From the NCBI GenBank assembly GCA_001273385.1, contig LFWW01000024.1:1-43784 (forward strand): DNA of 43,784 nt, in the 5' to 3' direction. The number at the start of each line of letters is the position of its first letter. Position 1 is the stretch's first letter. Positions 7,910 through 16,973 of this stretch are shown piece after piece. A program made the position numbers and the translations under genes. Below the pieces are notes generated by a model. The model was not told the origin of the DNA, did no database searches, and worked only from the letters and a program-made list of their open reading frames with translations. This DNA is from a miscellaneous Crenarchaeota group-6 archaeon AD8-1. Lineage in GTDB: Archaea > Thermoproteota > Bathyarchaeia > Bathyarchaeales > Bathycorpusculaceae.

Positions 7910-7919
7910 CATGAATACT

Positions 7920-7948
7920 ATCTTTTTTATCTTTTATCTATTTTTTAT
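7920..7948 (+). terminator. T-rich tract after the ecf unit
   Basis: Three runs of T (TCTTTTTTATCTTTTATC and a further TTTTTT) lie 90-120 bases after ecfT. Archaeal RNA polymerase stops at such oligo-T tracts on the non-template strand without needing a hairpin. It separates the ecf unit from the endonuclease IV-like gene. Confidence 0.4.
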
Positions 7949-8014
7949 ATAGGATCAAATTTTTTAATCTGTGTAACTACTCTGACATTCATCCATCTTT
8001 GCAAAGTGAACTTC

Positions 8015-8878
8015 ATGGCGGATCGTACACGTTTTGGCCCAGCTGGAATTCCAGATAGATTCAAAACTTTAATAGAAACAGTATCTGATGTTCCCATGCT
8101 TTTGCATGCAGAAGGACTTGATGCCTTTGAGTATCCAGCTGTTAGATGGGGTCAAACAGCTCAAATAAAAAAGGAAAATGCCGAATTATTAGGCATTAGA
8201 GCTAAAGAAAATGATGTAATATTAAGCATTCATGGGTCTTATTATCTTAACCTTTTTGGAAAAAAAGAAATTGTAGAAGCAAGCAAACGCAGAATTATTG
8301 CTTGCGCTCAGGCAGCTCATTGGATGAATGCATACGTCTTGGTTTTTCATTCAGGTTTTTATGGCAAACTGGAAAAACGTTTTGCACTCAAAAAATGTAT
8401 CAGAGAATTAGAAAATATAGTAGAATTAATGGAAAGCTATGGAATAAAAGATGTTCTTATTGGGCCTGAAACTATGGGTAAAGCCTCACAATTTGGATCA
8501 CTAGAAGAAATTATAACAATCTGCGAGACAATTAAACAAACTAAATTAGTGATAGATTGGGGGCACCTACATGCACGTGGAAAAGGAAGCTTTAAGGAAA
8601 AAAGTGATTTTCGTGATATCTTCAACAAAATTGAATATCGATTGGGTACTAAAGCTTTAAGAAATATGCATTGTCATTTTTCCAAAGTTGAATTCTCTGA
8701 AAAAGGTGAAAAACGTCATCATATTTTGGGGAATAGTGATTTTGGTCCTGATTTTAGATTGTTATCTGAGCTAATTTCTGAATATGAAATGCATCCAGTG
8801 ATAATATGCGAAACCCCTTTGCTTGATTATGATGCTATAGAAATGCGAGATACTCTTCAATTAACATTAAAGCTTTAG
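8015..8878 (+). CDS. Endonuclease IV-like TIM-barrel protein (AP endonuclease family 2)
   Basis: The protein has 287 residues, the usual length of endonuclease IV, which cuts DNA 5' of abasic sites using zinc. Metal ligands are visible in order along the barrel: SIHGSYYLNL, FHSGFYG, GPETMGK, DWGHLHARG, HCHFS, and ICETP near the C-terminus. The D-x-GH and ETP motifs are typical of the Nfo/xylose-isomerase-like barrel. ATG 8015 is preferred over the in-frame GTG 8006. It stands alone between a T-rich tract and moeA. A sugar isomerase of the same fold is possible, but the histidine/glutamate spacing favours an Nfo-type deoxyribonuclease IV. Confidence 0.8.
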   Translation: MADRTRFGPAGIPDRFKTLIETVSDVPMLLHAEGLDAFEYPAVRWGQTAQIKKENAELLGIRAKENDVILSIHGSYYLNLFGKKEIVEASKRRIIACAQAAHWMNAYVLVFHSGFYGKLEKRFALKKCIRELENIVELMESYGIKDVLIGPETMGKASQFGSLEEIITICETIKQTKLVIDWGHLHARGKGSFKEKSDFRDIFNKIEYRLGTKALRNMHCHFSKVEFSEKGEKRHHILGNSDFGPDFRLLSELISEYEMHPVIICETPLLDYDAIEMRDTLQLTLKL

Positions 8879-8930
8879 TATATGAGATACATTTTTTATT
8901 TTAAGTACTTATCATTTCCTGTGAAATCTG

Positions 8931-10175
8931 TTGGCAAGATTGAAGGGATTTAAAAAGCTCACAATACCAAGTGAAGCTTTGAAGAAATGGTTGACTATTT
9001 TAAATCCTAGAAAATGTGAAGAATTGGAAATTTCAGTTAATGAAGCTTTAAATCGGGTAATATCTTCAGATATTTTTGCAAGAGAAGACTTACCTAGATT
9101 TGACAAATCAGCTGTTGATGGTTATGCTCTTCTATCTACTGATACTGCTGGAGCATCACAATTTGAACCTATAAAATTTAAGCTACCCGGTATCAATACG
9201 ATTTCTTATCCGCAAGCCTTTCCAATTTGGACCGGAAATCCGATTCCTAAAAATACTGATACTGTGGTAATGATTGAGAATACAAAAAAAACAAAATCTC
9301 ATTTAGAGGTCTATATTCAATTGCCAAAAGGTGCAAATGTCTCAAAAAAAGGAGAGGATGTGAAAGCAGGAGAATTAGCAATTAGATCTGGTACCCTTTT
9401 AAAACCACAACATTTGGCTTTAATATCTGCATTAGGCTACGAATCAGTTAATGTCTCCAGAAAACCAATGATAGGTATTCTAGCAACAGGAGATGAACTA
9501 GTACCCCTAACGGAATCTCCTTCCAAAGGTCAAATTTTTGAGTCAAACAGAGTCATGTTAGCAGGATTATGCAAAGAACTTGGTTGTAAAATTTTAGATT
9601 TGGGAATATCAAAAGACGATCCAAAAAATATTTCAGATAAAATAAGATTAGCTCTGGAAAATTGTGATTGCATTATTACTACAGGTGGAACCAGCGTTGG
9701 AAAATTAGATTTTGTACCTGAAGTAATCAATAAAATTGGGACTCCTGGTGTTATAGTTCATGGGATAGCCTTAAGACCTGGAATGCCAACGGGTTTAGCA
9801 ATAGTCGAGAAAAAACCGATCCTTATTCTCTCAGGAAATCCAGTTGCTGCAATGGTCGGCTTTGAAGTGTTTATGAAGCCCCTTTTATTCAAAATGATTG
9901 GATTAAATATTGATGATCGAGTTATAATCAAAGGAACATTAATTAGAAAAGCAGCTACAAGACTAGGAAGGCAAACTTATCTTCGAGTTAGAGTTTTTAA
10001 AACAAATGGCCAAAACTTTGTAGAACCAATTAGTGCTCGAGGATCAAGCATTATCTCATCGCTAACTAAAGCTAATGGATTTGTTATAGTTCCAGCAAAT
10101 CGAGAGGGTGTTAGAAAAGGAGAAATTGTATCTGTATTATTATTTGGACCTTTGGAAAGTGAAAAAGATGTTTAG
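8931..10175 (+). CDS. moeA: Molybdopterin molybdenumtransferase MoeA, copy 1
   Basis: MoeA inserts molybdate or tungstate into adenylylated molybdopterin. The 414 residues carry the expected domains: RFDKSAVDGYA at 56-66 (family PFDxSAxDGYA), the KKGEDVKAGE beta segment near 140-150, the MoCF-binding domain with TGDELV and TTGGTSVGKLD at about 250, SGNPVAA near 300, and a C-terminal beta barrel. The start is TTG 8931 (or TTG 8940); an in-frame stop lies just upstream and no ATG is near. It overlaps a second moeA by eight bases. Many archaea carry two MoeA paralogs, often explained by Mo/W discrimination or step specialisation. Confidence 0.92.
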   Translation: MARLKGFKKLTIPSEALKKWLTILNPRKCEELEISVNEALNRVISSDIFAREDLPRFDKSAVDGYALLSTDTAGASQFEPIKFKLPGINTISYPQAFPIWTGNPIPKNTDTVVMIENTKKTKSHLEVYIQLPKGANVSKKGEDVKAGELAIRSGTLLKPQHLALISALGYESVNVSRKPMIGILATGDELVPLTESPSKGQIFESNRVMLAGLCKELGCKILDLGISKDDPKNISDKIRLALENCDCIITTGGTSVGKLDFVPEVINKIGTPGVIVHGIALRPGMPTGLAIVEKKPILILSGNPVAAMVGFEVFMKPLLFKMIGLNIDDRVIIKGTLIRKAATRLGRQTYLRVRVFKTNGQNFVEPISARGSSIISSLTKANGFVIVPANREGVRKGEIVSVLLFGPLESEKDV

Positions 10176-11412
10176 AGAACTAATGACTTATAATCAAGCA
10201 AAGAAATTGATTTTTAACGAGATTAATCCAAAACCGTTGGGTAATGAAAAAATTTCCTTAATTGATGCTTATTCTAGAATTTTATATGAAGATATTATTT
10301 CAAATATGGACATTCCACCTTTTGACCGATCAACCGTCGATGGTTATGCAGTAATTGCAAAGGATACTTTTGCAGCAGAAGAAATCAGTCCAATTGAACT
10401 TAAAGTGATTGGTGAAGTCAAAGTAGGAATTTATCCAAAAATTAAACTTAAAAAAGGTGAAGCAACTGAAATCGTCACTGGAGCTCCTATTCCTATAGGT
10501 GCCGATGCTGTAGTTATGGTTGAAAATACACAAAAGCAAAAAAATCGACTCTTTATTTATCGCGCAGTAACTCAAAGCGAGAATATAATGAAGAAAGGTG
10601 CTGATATAAAAAAAGACGAAATTATTCTTAAAGCTGGTAAGATTCTAGAAGCTTCAGATATAGGAGTTATAGCCGCACTAGGTTTTACTTCTGTCAAAGT
10701 ATTTAAAATACCAACAATTGCGGTTATTTCAACAGGTGCAGAAATAATTGAACCTGGAAAAGCCTTGATACCTGGAAAAATTTACGACATTAATGCTTAC
10801 AGTCTTAGTGCCGCTATATTAGATAGTGGAGGAAAACCAATCATTCTAGGAGTTGTACCTGATGATGAAGTCGAACTTGGAAAAACTTTGAAAAAAGCAT
10901 TGATATCTTCAGATATTATAATAACTTCAGGTGGAGTTTCTGTAGGTCCAAAAGATTATACCCCTAAAGTAATCAATTCTTTAGGTAAACCAGGTGTTGT
11001 TATATCTGGCATCGCTGTGAAACCAGGAAAACCCACAACAGTTGCGGTCATAGGAAACAAACCAGTGTTTTCTCTTCCTGGGCATCCCGCATCTGCATTG
11101 TTGGTTTTTTATCTTATTGTTAGTCCTATTATTCAAAGAATTGCTGGCAGAAAATTAATCTCAGAAAAAAAGGTTATAGCTACATTAGGATCCAGATTGT
11201 TTTCAGCGAAAGGTAGAAAGACCTATGTAACAGTCAAGCTCTCTAGAGATAAAAATCAAAAACTCATAGCTTATCCGATCAAGTCTGGAATGTCAGGAGC
11301 TATAACCACTTTATCCAAAGCTGATGGATTTATTGAAATCCCAGCAGATCAACAATTTATTGACTCAAATGAAAAAGTTATTGTAACTCTTTTAAAAAAC
11401 AAAAAGGTTTAG
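10168..11412 (+). CDS. moeA: Molybdopterin molybdenumtransferase MoeA, copy 2
   Basis: A 414-residue paralog of the preceding gene. It has PFDRSTVDGYA near 51-61, a KKGADIKKDE segment, STGAEI, and SGGVSVGPKDY. It has LPGHPASA where copy 1 has SGNPVAA; the asparagine-to-histidine change lies in the cofactor-binding region and may reflect division of labour. ATG 10168 overlaps the copy 1 stop; in-frame upstream codons lie inside copy 1 and are rejected. The two are probably co-translated. Agmatinase follows after 33 bases, possibly on the same transcript. Confidence 0.92.
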   Translation: MFRELMTYNQAKKLIFNEINPKPLGNEKISLIDAYSRILYEDIISNMDIPPFDRSTVDGYAVIAKDTFAAEEISPIELKVIGEVKVGIYPKIKLKKGEATEIVTGAPIPIGADAVVMVENTQKQKNRLFIYRAVTQSENIMKKGADIKKDEIILKAGKILEASDIGVIAALGFTSVKVFKIPTIAVISTGAEIIEPGKALIPGKIYDINAYSLSAAILDSGGKPIILGVVPDDEVELGKTLKKALISSDIIITSGGVSVGPKDYTPKVINSLGKPGVVISGIAVKPGKPTTVAVIGNKPVFSLPGHPASALLVFYLIVSPIIQRIAGRKLISEKKVIATLGSRLFSAKGRKTYVTVKLSRDKNQKLIAYPIKSGMSGAITTLSKADGFIEIPADQQFIDSNEKVIVTLLKNKKV

Positions 11413-11445
11413 AGCAACTCTTAACTAACTATTATAGAAAAAATC

Positions 11446-12348
11446 ATGAGCAATGCTGACCTTTATGTTTCACAGTCAAATGTTTTTAATGGTATTCAGC
11501 GACCTTTAGAGAAATCAAAATATGTGATACTTGGAGTTCCCTTTGATGCAACAAGTACCTATAGAACAGGGGCTAGATTTGGACCCAATGCTATTCGACA
11601 AGCCTCCCTTAATATAGAAACATTTAGTTTTCGTTCGAATTTTGACTCTGAAAATCTTCCCTTAATTGATTTAGGTGATTTGCATGTATCTAGTGATGCA
11701 AAGAAAACTCTTGATATGTTAAGTCTTGTTTGCAGAGAGCTTTTTGAAAAAGAAAAATTGCCAATAACAATAGGCGGTGAGCACACTCTTACTTTAGGTG
11801 TACTTAAAGGACTTAAATCGCGATCCAAAAAGACTGCTTTAGTTGTATTTGATGCTCATCTAGATATGAGAAAAGAATTTTTGGGATTAAATCTTTCTCA
11901 TACTACATTCATGAGATTAATAAATGAAAATATAAAACCAGCAACAATCATTGAAGTTGGAACCCGGGCAATATGCGAGGAAGAATTAAATTATTCAAAA
12001 AAAAATGGAATCGAAATTATAACGTCAAATCAAATAAGAAAAAAAGGATGTAATGAAGTAAAAAATGAAATTAAAAAAGCCATATCATCATATGATAACA
12101 TTTACCTATCAGTGGATATGGATGTTCTCGATCCTGCATACGCTCCCGGAGTTCAGAATCCTGAACCTGAAGGAATCGAAACATATAGACTTCTTGATAT
12201 AGTATGTTCATTATGTGATAACCGAACTATTGGTTTTGATATTGTAGAAGTCACACCTATTTATGATAATGGAATATCAGCTATTACAGCTTCAAAAATA
12301 ATTCTAGAAATTCTCTGTGCACTAGAAAATAATCGGCAGTTATCCTAA
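11446..12348 (+). CDS. speB: Agmatinase/arginase-type ureohydrolase
   Basis: A binuclear Mn2+ hydrolase that removes urea from agmatine in polyamine synthesis (or a related guanidino compound). Metal ligands are all visible: GGEH at 110-113, DAHLD at 136-140 and DMD at 224-226 followed by VLDPAYAPG. The 300-residue length fits archaeal agmatinases. The substrate loop reads SHTTFMR where many agmatinases have a histidine-glycine motif, so the substrate is not certain. It converges with the RNA methyltransferase, with only 15 bases between the stops. Confidence 0.88.
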   Translation: MSNADLYVSQSNVFNGIQRPLEKSKYVILGVPFDATSTYRTGARFGPNAIRQASLNIETFSFRSNFDSENLPLIDLGDLHVSSDAKKTLDMLSLVCRELFEKEKLPITIGGEHTLTLGVLKGLKSRSKKTALVVFDAHLDMRKEFLGLNLSHTTFMRLINENIKPATIIEVGTRAICEEELNYSKKNGIEIITSNQIRKKGCNEVKNEIKKAISSYDNIYLSVDMDVLDPAYAPGVQNPEPEGIETYRLLDIVCSLCDNRTIGFDIVEVTPIYDNGISAITASKIILEILCALENNRQLS

Positions 12349-12363
12349 GTTATCTAAAATTAA

Positions 12364-13710
12364 TTATTGCCTGATGAGTTTCGCTACAAAAAAACCATTG
12401 CTCCTATGAATATTTGGATAAAAGCGTTGACATTTATCCAAATTTTTTAGACCAGGAAGACCGATTTTAGGCTCAATATTAGCTAGGTAAAAATCCGAAT
12501 ATTTTTTCAGGAATTTTCCAATAATATCCTCATTTTCTTCAATTGTAACACTGCAAGTGGAGTAAATTATTGTTCCTCCGGATTTAACTTTGCAAGCACA
12601 TTTAGATAATATCTGCCATTGAATATCTGCCATTTTTTTAATTGATTGCATTGTAATGCGCCACTTTGCTGATGGTTGCTTGCTGAAAACTCCTGTGCTT
12701 GTGCAGGGAGGATCTAAAACAATAATATCCGCTGAGACATCAAGAGGTAATGAAATGCATACATCAGCTATTATTGGAAAAGCGATTTTTACTCCCATTT
12801 GCCTCATTTCATTTTTCCAAATCTTAGTTCTTCTTTTTGAATAATCAATTGAATAAATGATACCTTGGTTTTTCATAAGTTGTGCTAAATATGATGTTTT
12901 AGTTCCAGGTGCCGAACAAACATCTAATACAATATTTCCTGGTTTTGGATCAGCAATTTCAGCTGCAAAAGAACTTGCTTTATCTTGAATATAGAATAGC
13001 CTCTTCTTAAAGCTATTAATCTTAGTTAATGCGTGCTTTGAATATAAGACTTCATAAATACATTTTAAGGATTTAATTTTCTTTAATTCAACCCCTTCAT
13101 AATGAAGGCTATTTAGAATTTCACTCTCTGATCCTTTAATTGTATTCAATCTAAGATAAGTTGGTAGCTGATCATTATTTGCTTGAAGAAAATTTAACCC
13201 TTGTTTTTTTCCCAAAAGATCTAAAATATATTTAACAAACCATTTTGGGTGAAATGATTGAAGGGCCTCTCTCTCTAAATCATCTGCTCCTTCGAAAATT
13301 ACGGATAATTCTTGAGTTAGTAAAAAACCTAAAATATACTCAATTTGTCTAAAAAATTTCCAGCCAAAAATAAATCTTCCAAGATCAGCTATTTTCTCAG
13401 CTTCTCTTAAATAAATTTTGGACCAATTTTTTGTTATTCTTGTCTGGTAAATATAAAGTCGCAAAAATGACCATAAATCAAAACTTAATTTATTGATATT
13501 TTCTGAGTTAAGAACATGATTGATAAATTTATCAATTTGATTTTTACGTCTTATTGTTTCGATAATTAGCGAATATGCTAATCTAATTGAATTAGGATTT
13601 TTTGCCTGTATTTTTTCAATAGTTTTTGCAAAAGCCATTTGCTCACTAAGCTTTTGCATTTCTATCAGACTTAATGTTTCAATAGCAACTTTCCAGGCTT
13701 CCTTTAACAT
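12364..13710 (-). CDS. RNA cytosine-C5 methyltransferase (NOL1/NOP2/Sun family)
   Basis: This SAM-dependent enzyme makes m5C in rRNA or tRNA. The 448 residues comprise an N-terminal NusB-like helical domain (about 15-150), as in bacterial RsmB, and a C-terminal Rossmann methyltransferase. SAM-binding DVCSAPGTKTSY lies near 260, the DPPCTSTGVF motif with its cysteine near 334, and the catalytic TCS cysteine in YSTCSVTIEENE near 390. The presence of the NusB-like domain makes it RsmB-like, but the target base in archaea cannot be stated. It is transcribed from the divergent 171-base region shared with thioredoxin reductase. Confidence 0.9.
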   Translation of the reverse strand: MLKEAWKVAIETLSLIEMQKLSEQMAFAKTIEKIQAKNPNSIRLAYSLIIETIRRKNQIDKFINHVLNSENINKLSFDLWSFLRLYIYQTRITKNWSKIYLREAEKIADLGRFIFGWKFFRQIEYILGFLLTQELSVIFEGADDLEREALQSFHPKWFVKYILDLLGKKQGLNFLQANNDQLPTYLRLNTIKGSESEILNSLHYEGVELKKIKSLKCIYEVLYSKHALTKINSFKKRLFYIQDKASSFAAEIADPKPGNIVLDVCSAPGTKTSYLAQLMKNQGIIYSIDYSKRRTKIWKNEMRQMGVKIAFPIIADVCISLPLDVSADIIVLDPPCTSTGVFSKQPSAKWRITMQSIKKMADIQWQILSKCACKVKSGGTIIYSTCSVTIEENEDIIGKFLKKYSDFYLANIEPKIGLPGLKNLDKCQRFYPNIHRSNGFFVAKLIRQ

Positions 13711-13881
13711 CCTATATCACAACGATTATTGATTTCCAAGCTTAATTATAATCTCTATGTTTTAATTGAAAATTATCTATCTCACAATATTCAGATATTA
13801 ATTTCACAATTGTATTATTTTATCCGAATCATTCATAAATTTCTTAATATCAAAATACTTGATTAATGGACTTGAATTAAT

Positions 13882-14814
13882 ATGCAAGAATGGGAGCTCG
13901 TAATCGTTGGGGCTGGTCCTGCAGGTTTAGCTGCTGGAATCTACGCAGCAAGAAGTGGGTTGCAAACTCTTATAATAGATGAGAAAATGGCTGGGGGTAC
14001 AACTGCTGATGCACCAATTGTTGAGAATTATCCCGGGTTTATTAAAATTGATGGTAGAGAGTTAGCTGAGAAAATGGTTCTTCAATGCAGAAGACTTGGA
14101 GTTACAGTGCATGAATTAGAGTCAGCAACTAAATTAATAATCAAAGAGAAAAATAGAATTTTAGAAACAAACACAACCTCTTATCATTGCAAAGCAATAA
14201 TCTTGGCAACGGGATCACATTACCGAATTCTCGGGGTTAAAGGCGAAAACGAATTCAAAGGAAGAGGTGTTAGCTATTGTGGAGTATGTGATGGTCCCTT
14301 ATTCAAAGGAAAAAAAGTAATGGTTGTCGGTGGAGGGAATACTGCAGCCACTACAACCTTGTATTTATCAGATATTGTATCTGAAGTTTTAGTAGTTCAT
14401 CGACGTGACTCTTTTCGCTCTGAACAAACTCTAATAACTGAGATAACATCCAAAAAAAATGTAAAAATATTATGGAACACGGAACTTCAAGAAATATTAG
14501 GAGTAAAAATCGTAAACGCGGCCATTGTGATAAATAATAAAAGTAAGGAAAAGAAAAAAATTCCTGTTGATGCAGTTTTTGTACAAATAGGCGAAGCTCC
14601 CAATAATCAAATAACCCAAAATACAGGTATTGAATTAGATAACAAAGGACACGTTATAGTTGATTTATACCAAAGAACCAATGTTCCTGGGGTTTTTTCA
14701 GCCGGAGACCTTACAAATCAACCTGTAAAACAAATCGGTACTGCGGTTGGACAAGGTATAACAGCCGCGCTAGAAGCTTATAGCTACATTAAACGACCGT
14801 ATTATCGAAAATAG
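13882..14814 (+). CDS. trxB: Thioredoxin reductase (NAD(P)H:disulfide oxidoreductase)
   Basis: The flavoprotein moves electrons from NAD(P)H to thioredoxin-like disulfides. FAD-binding GAGPAGLAAG is at about 9-18. The redox-active CGVC pair is C133/C136 in SYCGVCDGP, and NAD(P)-binding GGGNTAA follows. HRRDSFRSE resembles the NADPH-preferring HRRxxFRA motif. The C-terminal FAD motif is SAGDLTNQPVKQI. The 310-residue length is typical. It precedes the ferredoxin/MvhD-Nfn operon by about 100 bases, including a likely promoter, so it is probably a separate unit. Confidence 0.93.
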   Translation: MQEWELVIVGAGPAGLAAGIYAARSGLQTLIIDEKMAGGTTADAPIVENYPGFIKIDGRELAEKMVLQCRRLGVTVHELESATKLIIKEKNRILETNTTSYHCKAIILATGSHYRILGVKGENEFKGRGVSYCGVCDGPLFKGKKVMVVGGGNTAATTTLYLSDIVSEVLVVHRRDSFRSEQTLITEITSKKNVKILWNTELQEILGVKIVNAAIVINNKSKEKKKIPVDAVFVQIGEAPNNQITQNTGIELDNKGHVIVDLYQRTNVPGVFSAGDLTNQPVKQIGTAVGQGITAALEAYSYIKRPYYRK

Positions 14815-14914
14815 AGGGAAAACATTATATCATTAAAAACCCTTTTTCATGCTTTCATAGGCTTAGCTAGTATGCTTACAGCTTCAAAAAACCTAAAAAA
14901 TGGAGACTTTCATA

Positions 14915-16132
14915 ATGAGTGAAGAATGTCTAGCTGTAGTAAACATTAACCAAGATCTTTGTAGTAGATGTGGTGTTTGTTATTCCATTTGTCCTTATGA
15001 TGCAATAAAACGTGATTCTGAATCAGGTGAAGTTGCAATTGATATTCAAGAATGTCAAGTTTGTGGCATTTGTTCGAGTGCTTGTCCTGTAGCAGCAATA
15101 GATATGAACTATTATGATTATGAGCATCTTTTGGATTATGTTGAAAGTGCAAAAAAGGAAAATCCCAGTGAAACATTAGTTTTAATGTGTAGAGGAAACT
15201 CCCCTTCAACCTGTGAAACCGAAGAAATATTTGCAGATAAAGGTATTAAAGTTGAAAATTATATTCCTTTAAGACTACCTTGTTCAGGTAGAATTCCAAC
15301 TGATTTTATTTTTAAAACCTTAAACTCAGGTATTAAGAATATCCTCTCAATACAATGTGAAGATAAATTCTGCAGATATAAAGAAGGCACAAAAATAAAC
15401 ACAAGAAGGATTCAATTAAGTAAAAACATACTTGAACAACTTGGATACGATAAAAATACACTAACAATAGTAAAATTCTCTAGAAAAGCCGTATATAATA
15501 CGGATAAATGCGTGGGTTGCGATAAATGTGTATTTATTTGTCCTTATGAAGCTATTAAAGCAGAACCTTTTGCAACACCAGCTATAATCGAAGAAGAATG
15601 TGTCGGATGTGGTGCATGTGCTTTAGTTTGTCCTCATCAAGCTATAGAAGTGAAGGGTTTTGAGTTTGAAGAAGTTATTGAACGTTATGCAAAAGCAGCA
15701 GCTAGGATTAAATCTGATAATAATAAACCTGGACTCTTAGCTTTTATTTGTCAGTGGTCAGAATTTTCTGCATTAGACGATCCAAATAGTGTTTTTTCAG
15801 GAAAAAATGCAATGGTTTTAGAAATTCCCTGTTTTAAAGCTTTGGATCCAGTACATGTTATTAATGCTTTAAAATGTGGATTTGATGGAGTAATGGGTGT
15901 TGTTTGTTCTTCTGAAGATTGTAAACTTGAAGAAGGCAGAGATGTGGCAGAGCGAAATCTAGATGTTTTAAAAAAAGTTTTAAAGAACATGGATTTACTT
16001 GATCGTTTTCAATATTATGAAACTTCGCCAAGATGTGCCGATGAGCTTAAAAAGAAAGTTGACGACTTTTACCAAAAATTATCCGTTATCCCTATGTGTT
16101 GTGTTACAAAGGAGGAGAAAAATGATTTATAA
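14915..16132 (+). CDS. Duplicated ferredoxin-MvhD fusion protein
   Basis: The 405-residue cytoplasmic iron-sulfur protein is built as two repeats. Repeat 1 has 4Fe-4S motifs at C16/19/22/26 and C47/50/53/57, then an MvhD/FlpD-like domain (about 80-190) with several cysteines (LMCRG, LPCSG, QCEDKFC). Repeat 2 has motifs at C199/202/205/209 and C229/232/235/239, then a second MvhD-like domain (about 270-395) with FICQW, IPCFK and VVCSSEDC. MvhD passes electrons between hydrogenase and heterodisulfide reductase in methanogens. ATG 14915 follows a GGAG; an upstream in-frame ATG at 14900 is less well placed. The stop overlaps nfnA by 11 bases, pointing to a complex with the Nfn pair. Confidence 0.88.
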   Translation: MSEECLAVVNINQDLCSRCGVCYSICPYDAIKRDSESGEVAIDIQECQVCGICSSACPVAAIDMNYYDYEHLLDYVESAKKENPSETLVLMCRGNSPSTCETEEIFADKGIKVENYIPLRLPCSGRIPTDFIFKTLNSGIKNILSIQCEDKFCRYKEGTKINTRRIQLSKNILEQLGYDKNTLTIVKFSRKAVYNTDKCVGCDKCVFICPYEAIKAEPFATPAIIEEECVGCGACALVCPHQAIEVKGFEFEEVIERYAKAAARIKSDNNKPGLLAFICQWSEFSALDDPNSVFSGKNAMVLEIPCFKALDPVHVINALKCGFDGVMGVVCSSEDCKLEEGRDVAERNLDVLKKVLKNMDLLDRFQYYETSPRCADELKKKVDDFYQKLSVIPMCCVTKEEKNDL

Positions 16133-16973
16133 AATAATCTCTACTGAGGAACTTGCTCCAAAAACAAAGATGTTTGAGGTTTTAGCACCAGATATAGCTG
16201 CAAAAGCAAAACCTGGCCAGTTTCTAATAGTTATTATAAGTGTCAAAGGTGAGCGGATACCCTTAACAATTTGTGATTATAATAGAGAAAAAGGAACAGT
16301 ATCCTTTGCTTTTCATGAAGTAGGTAAAACAACAAAAGAACTTGGTCAGATGCAAGCTGGGGACACTTTAGAAAACGTCACAGGACCACTAGGAAATCCC
16401 TCAGAAATCAAAAATTTTGGAAAGATCTTATGTATAGGAGGAGGCGTATTTATTGCTCCTCTTTTATTACAAGTAAAAGCTATGAAGCAAACAGGCAACA
16501 AAGTTACTACTATTTTAGGTGCACGAATAAAAGAAGAATTATTTATGGAAGAAAAAGCAAAAACTCTAAGCGATAAGATCTATACCGCTTCTGATGACGG
16601 ATCTATTGGATATAAAGGTCTAGATTTCTTAAAAGAAATTTTAAAAACAGAAAAGTTCGATCATTGTGTTGTTATGGGACCTGTTGTTATGATGAAGGAA
16701 GTTAGTGAAATAACAAAACCTTATGGAATTCCTACAATTGTGACAACCACTCCAATAATGATGGATGGTATGGGCATGTGTGGTGTTTGTCGTGTTACAG
16801 TTGGAGGAAAAATGCTTTTTGGATGTGTTGATGGGCCAGAATTTGATGGACATCAAGTTGATTTTGAAGAACTAGTTCAACGTCAACGGTTATTCCTACC
16901 CGAAGAAAGAGTAGCTTCCCTTATGTGGGAAAAAAATATAGGAGGTTGTAGATGTGACAGAAAGAAAGCCTAA
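16122..16973 (+). CDS. nfnA: NfnA/SudB-like FAD-[2Fe-2S] subunit
   Basis: The small subunit of NADH-dependent ferredoxin:NADP+ oxidoreductase (also called sulfide dehydrogenase beta), related to the electron-transfer subunit of dihydroorotate dehydrogenase. A ferredoxin-reductase-like FAD domain (PGQFLIV, RIPLTICDY) precedes an NAD-binding domain (GGGVFIAPLLLQ, LGARIKEEL). The C-terminal cluster segment has D215, C220, C223 and C235 in MDGMGMCGVC and FGCVDGPEFDGH. One aspartate plus three cysteines is the ligand set I recall from characterised Nfn. ATG 16122 sits behind a strong GGAGGAG site. It overlaps nfnB. Confidence 0.9.
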   Translation: MIYKIISTEELAPKTKMFEVLAPDIAAKAKPGQFLIVIISVKGERIPLTICDYNREKGTVSFAFHEVGKTTKELGQMQAGDTLENVTGPLGNPSEIKNFGKILCIGGGVFIAPLLLQVKAMKQTGNKVTTILGARIKEELFMEEKAKTLSDKIYTASDDGSIGYKGLDFLKEILKTEKFDHCVVMGPVVMMKEVSEITKPYGIPTIVTTTPIMMDGMGMCGVCRVTVGGKMLFGCVDGPEFDGHQVDFEELVQRQRLFLPEERVASLMWEKNIGGCRCDRKKA

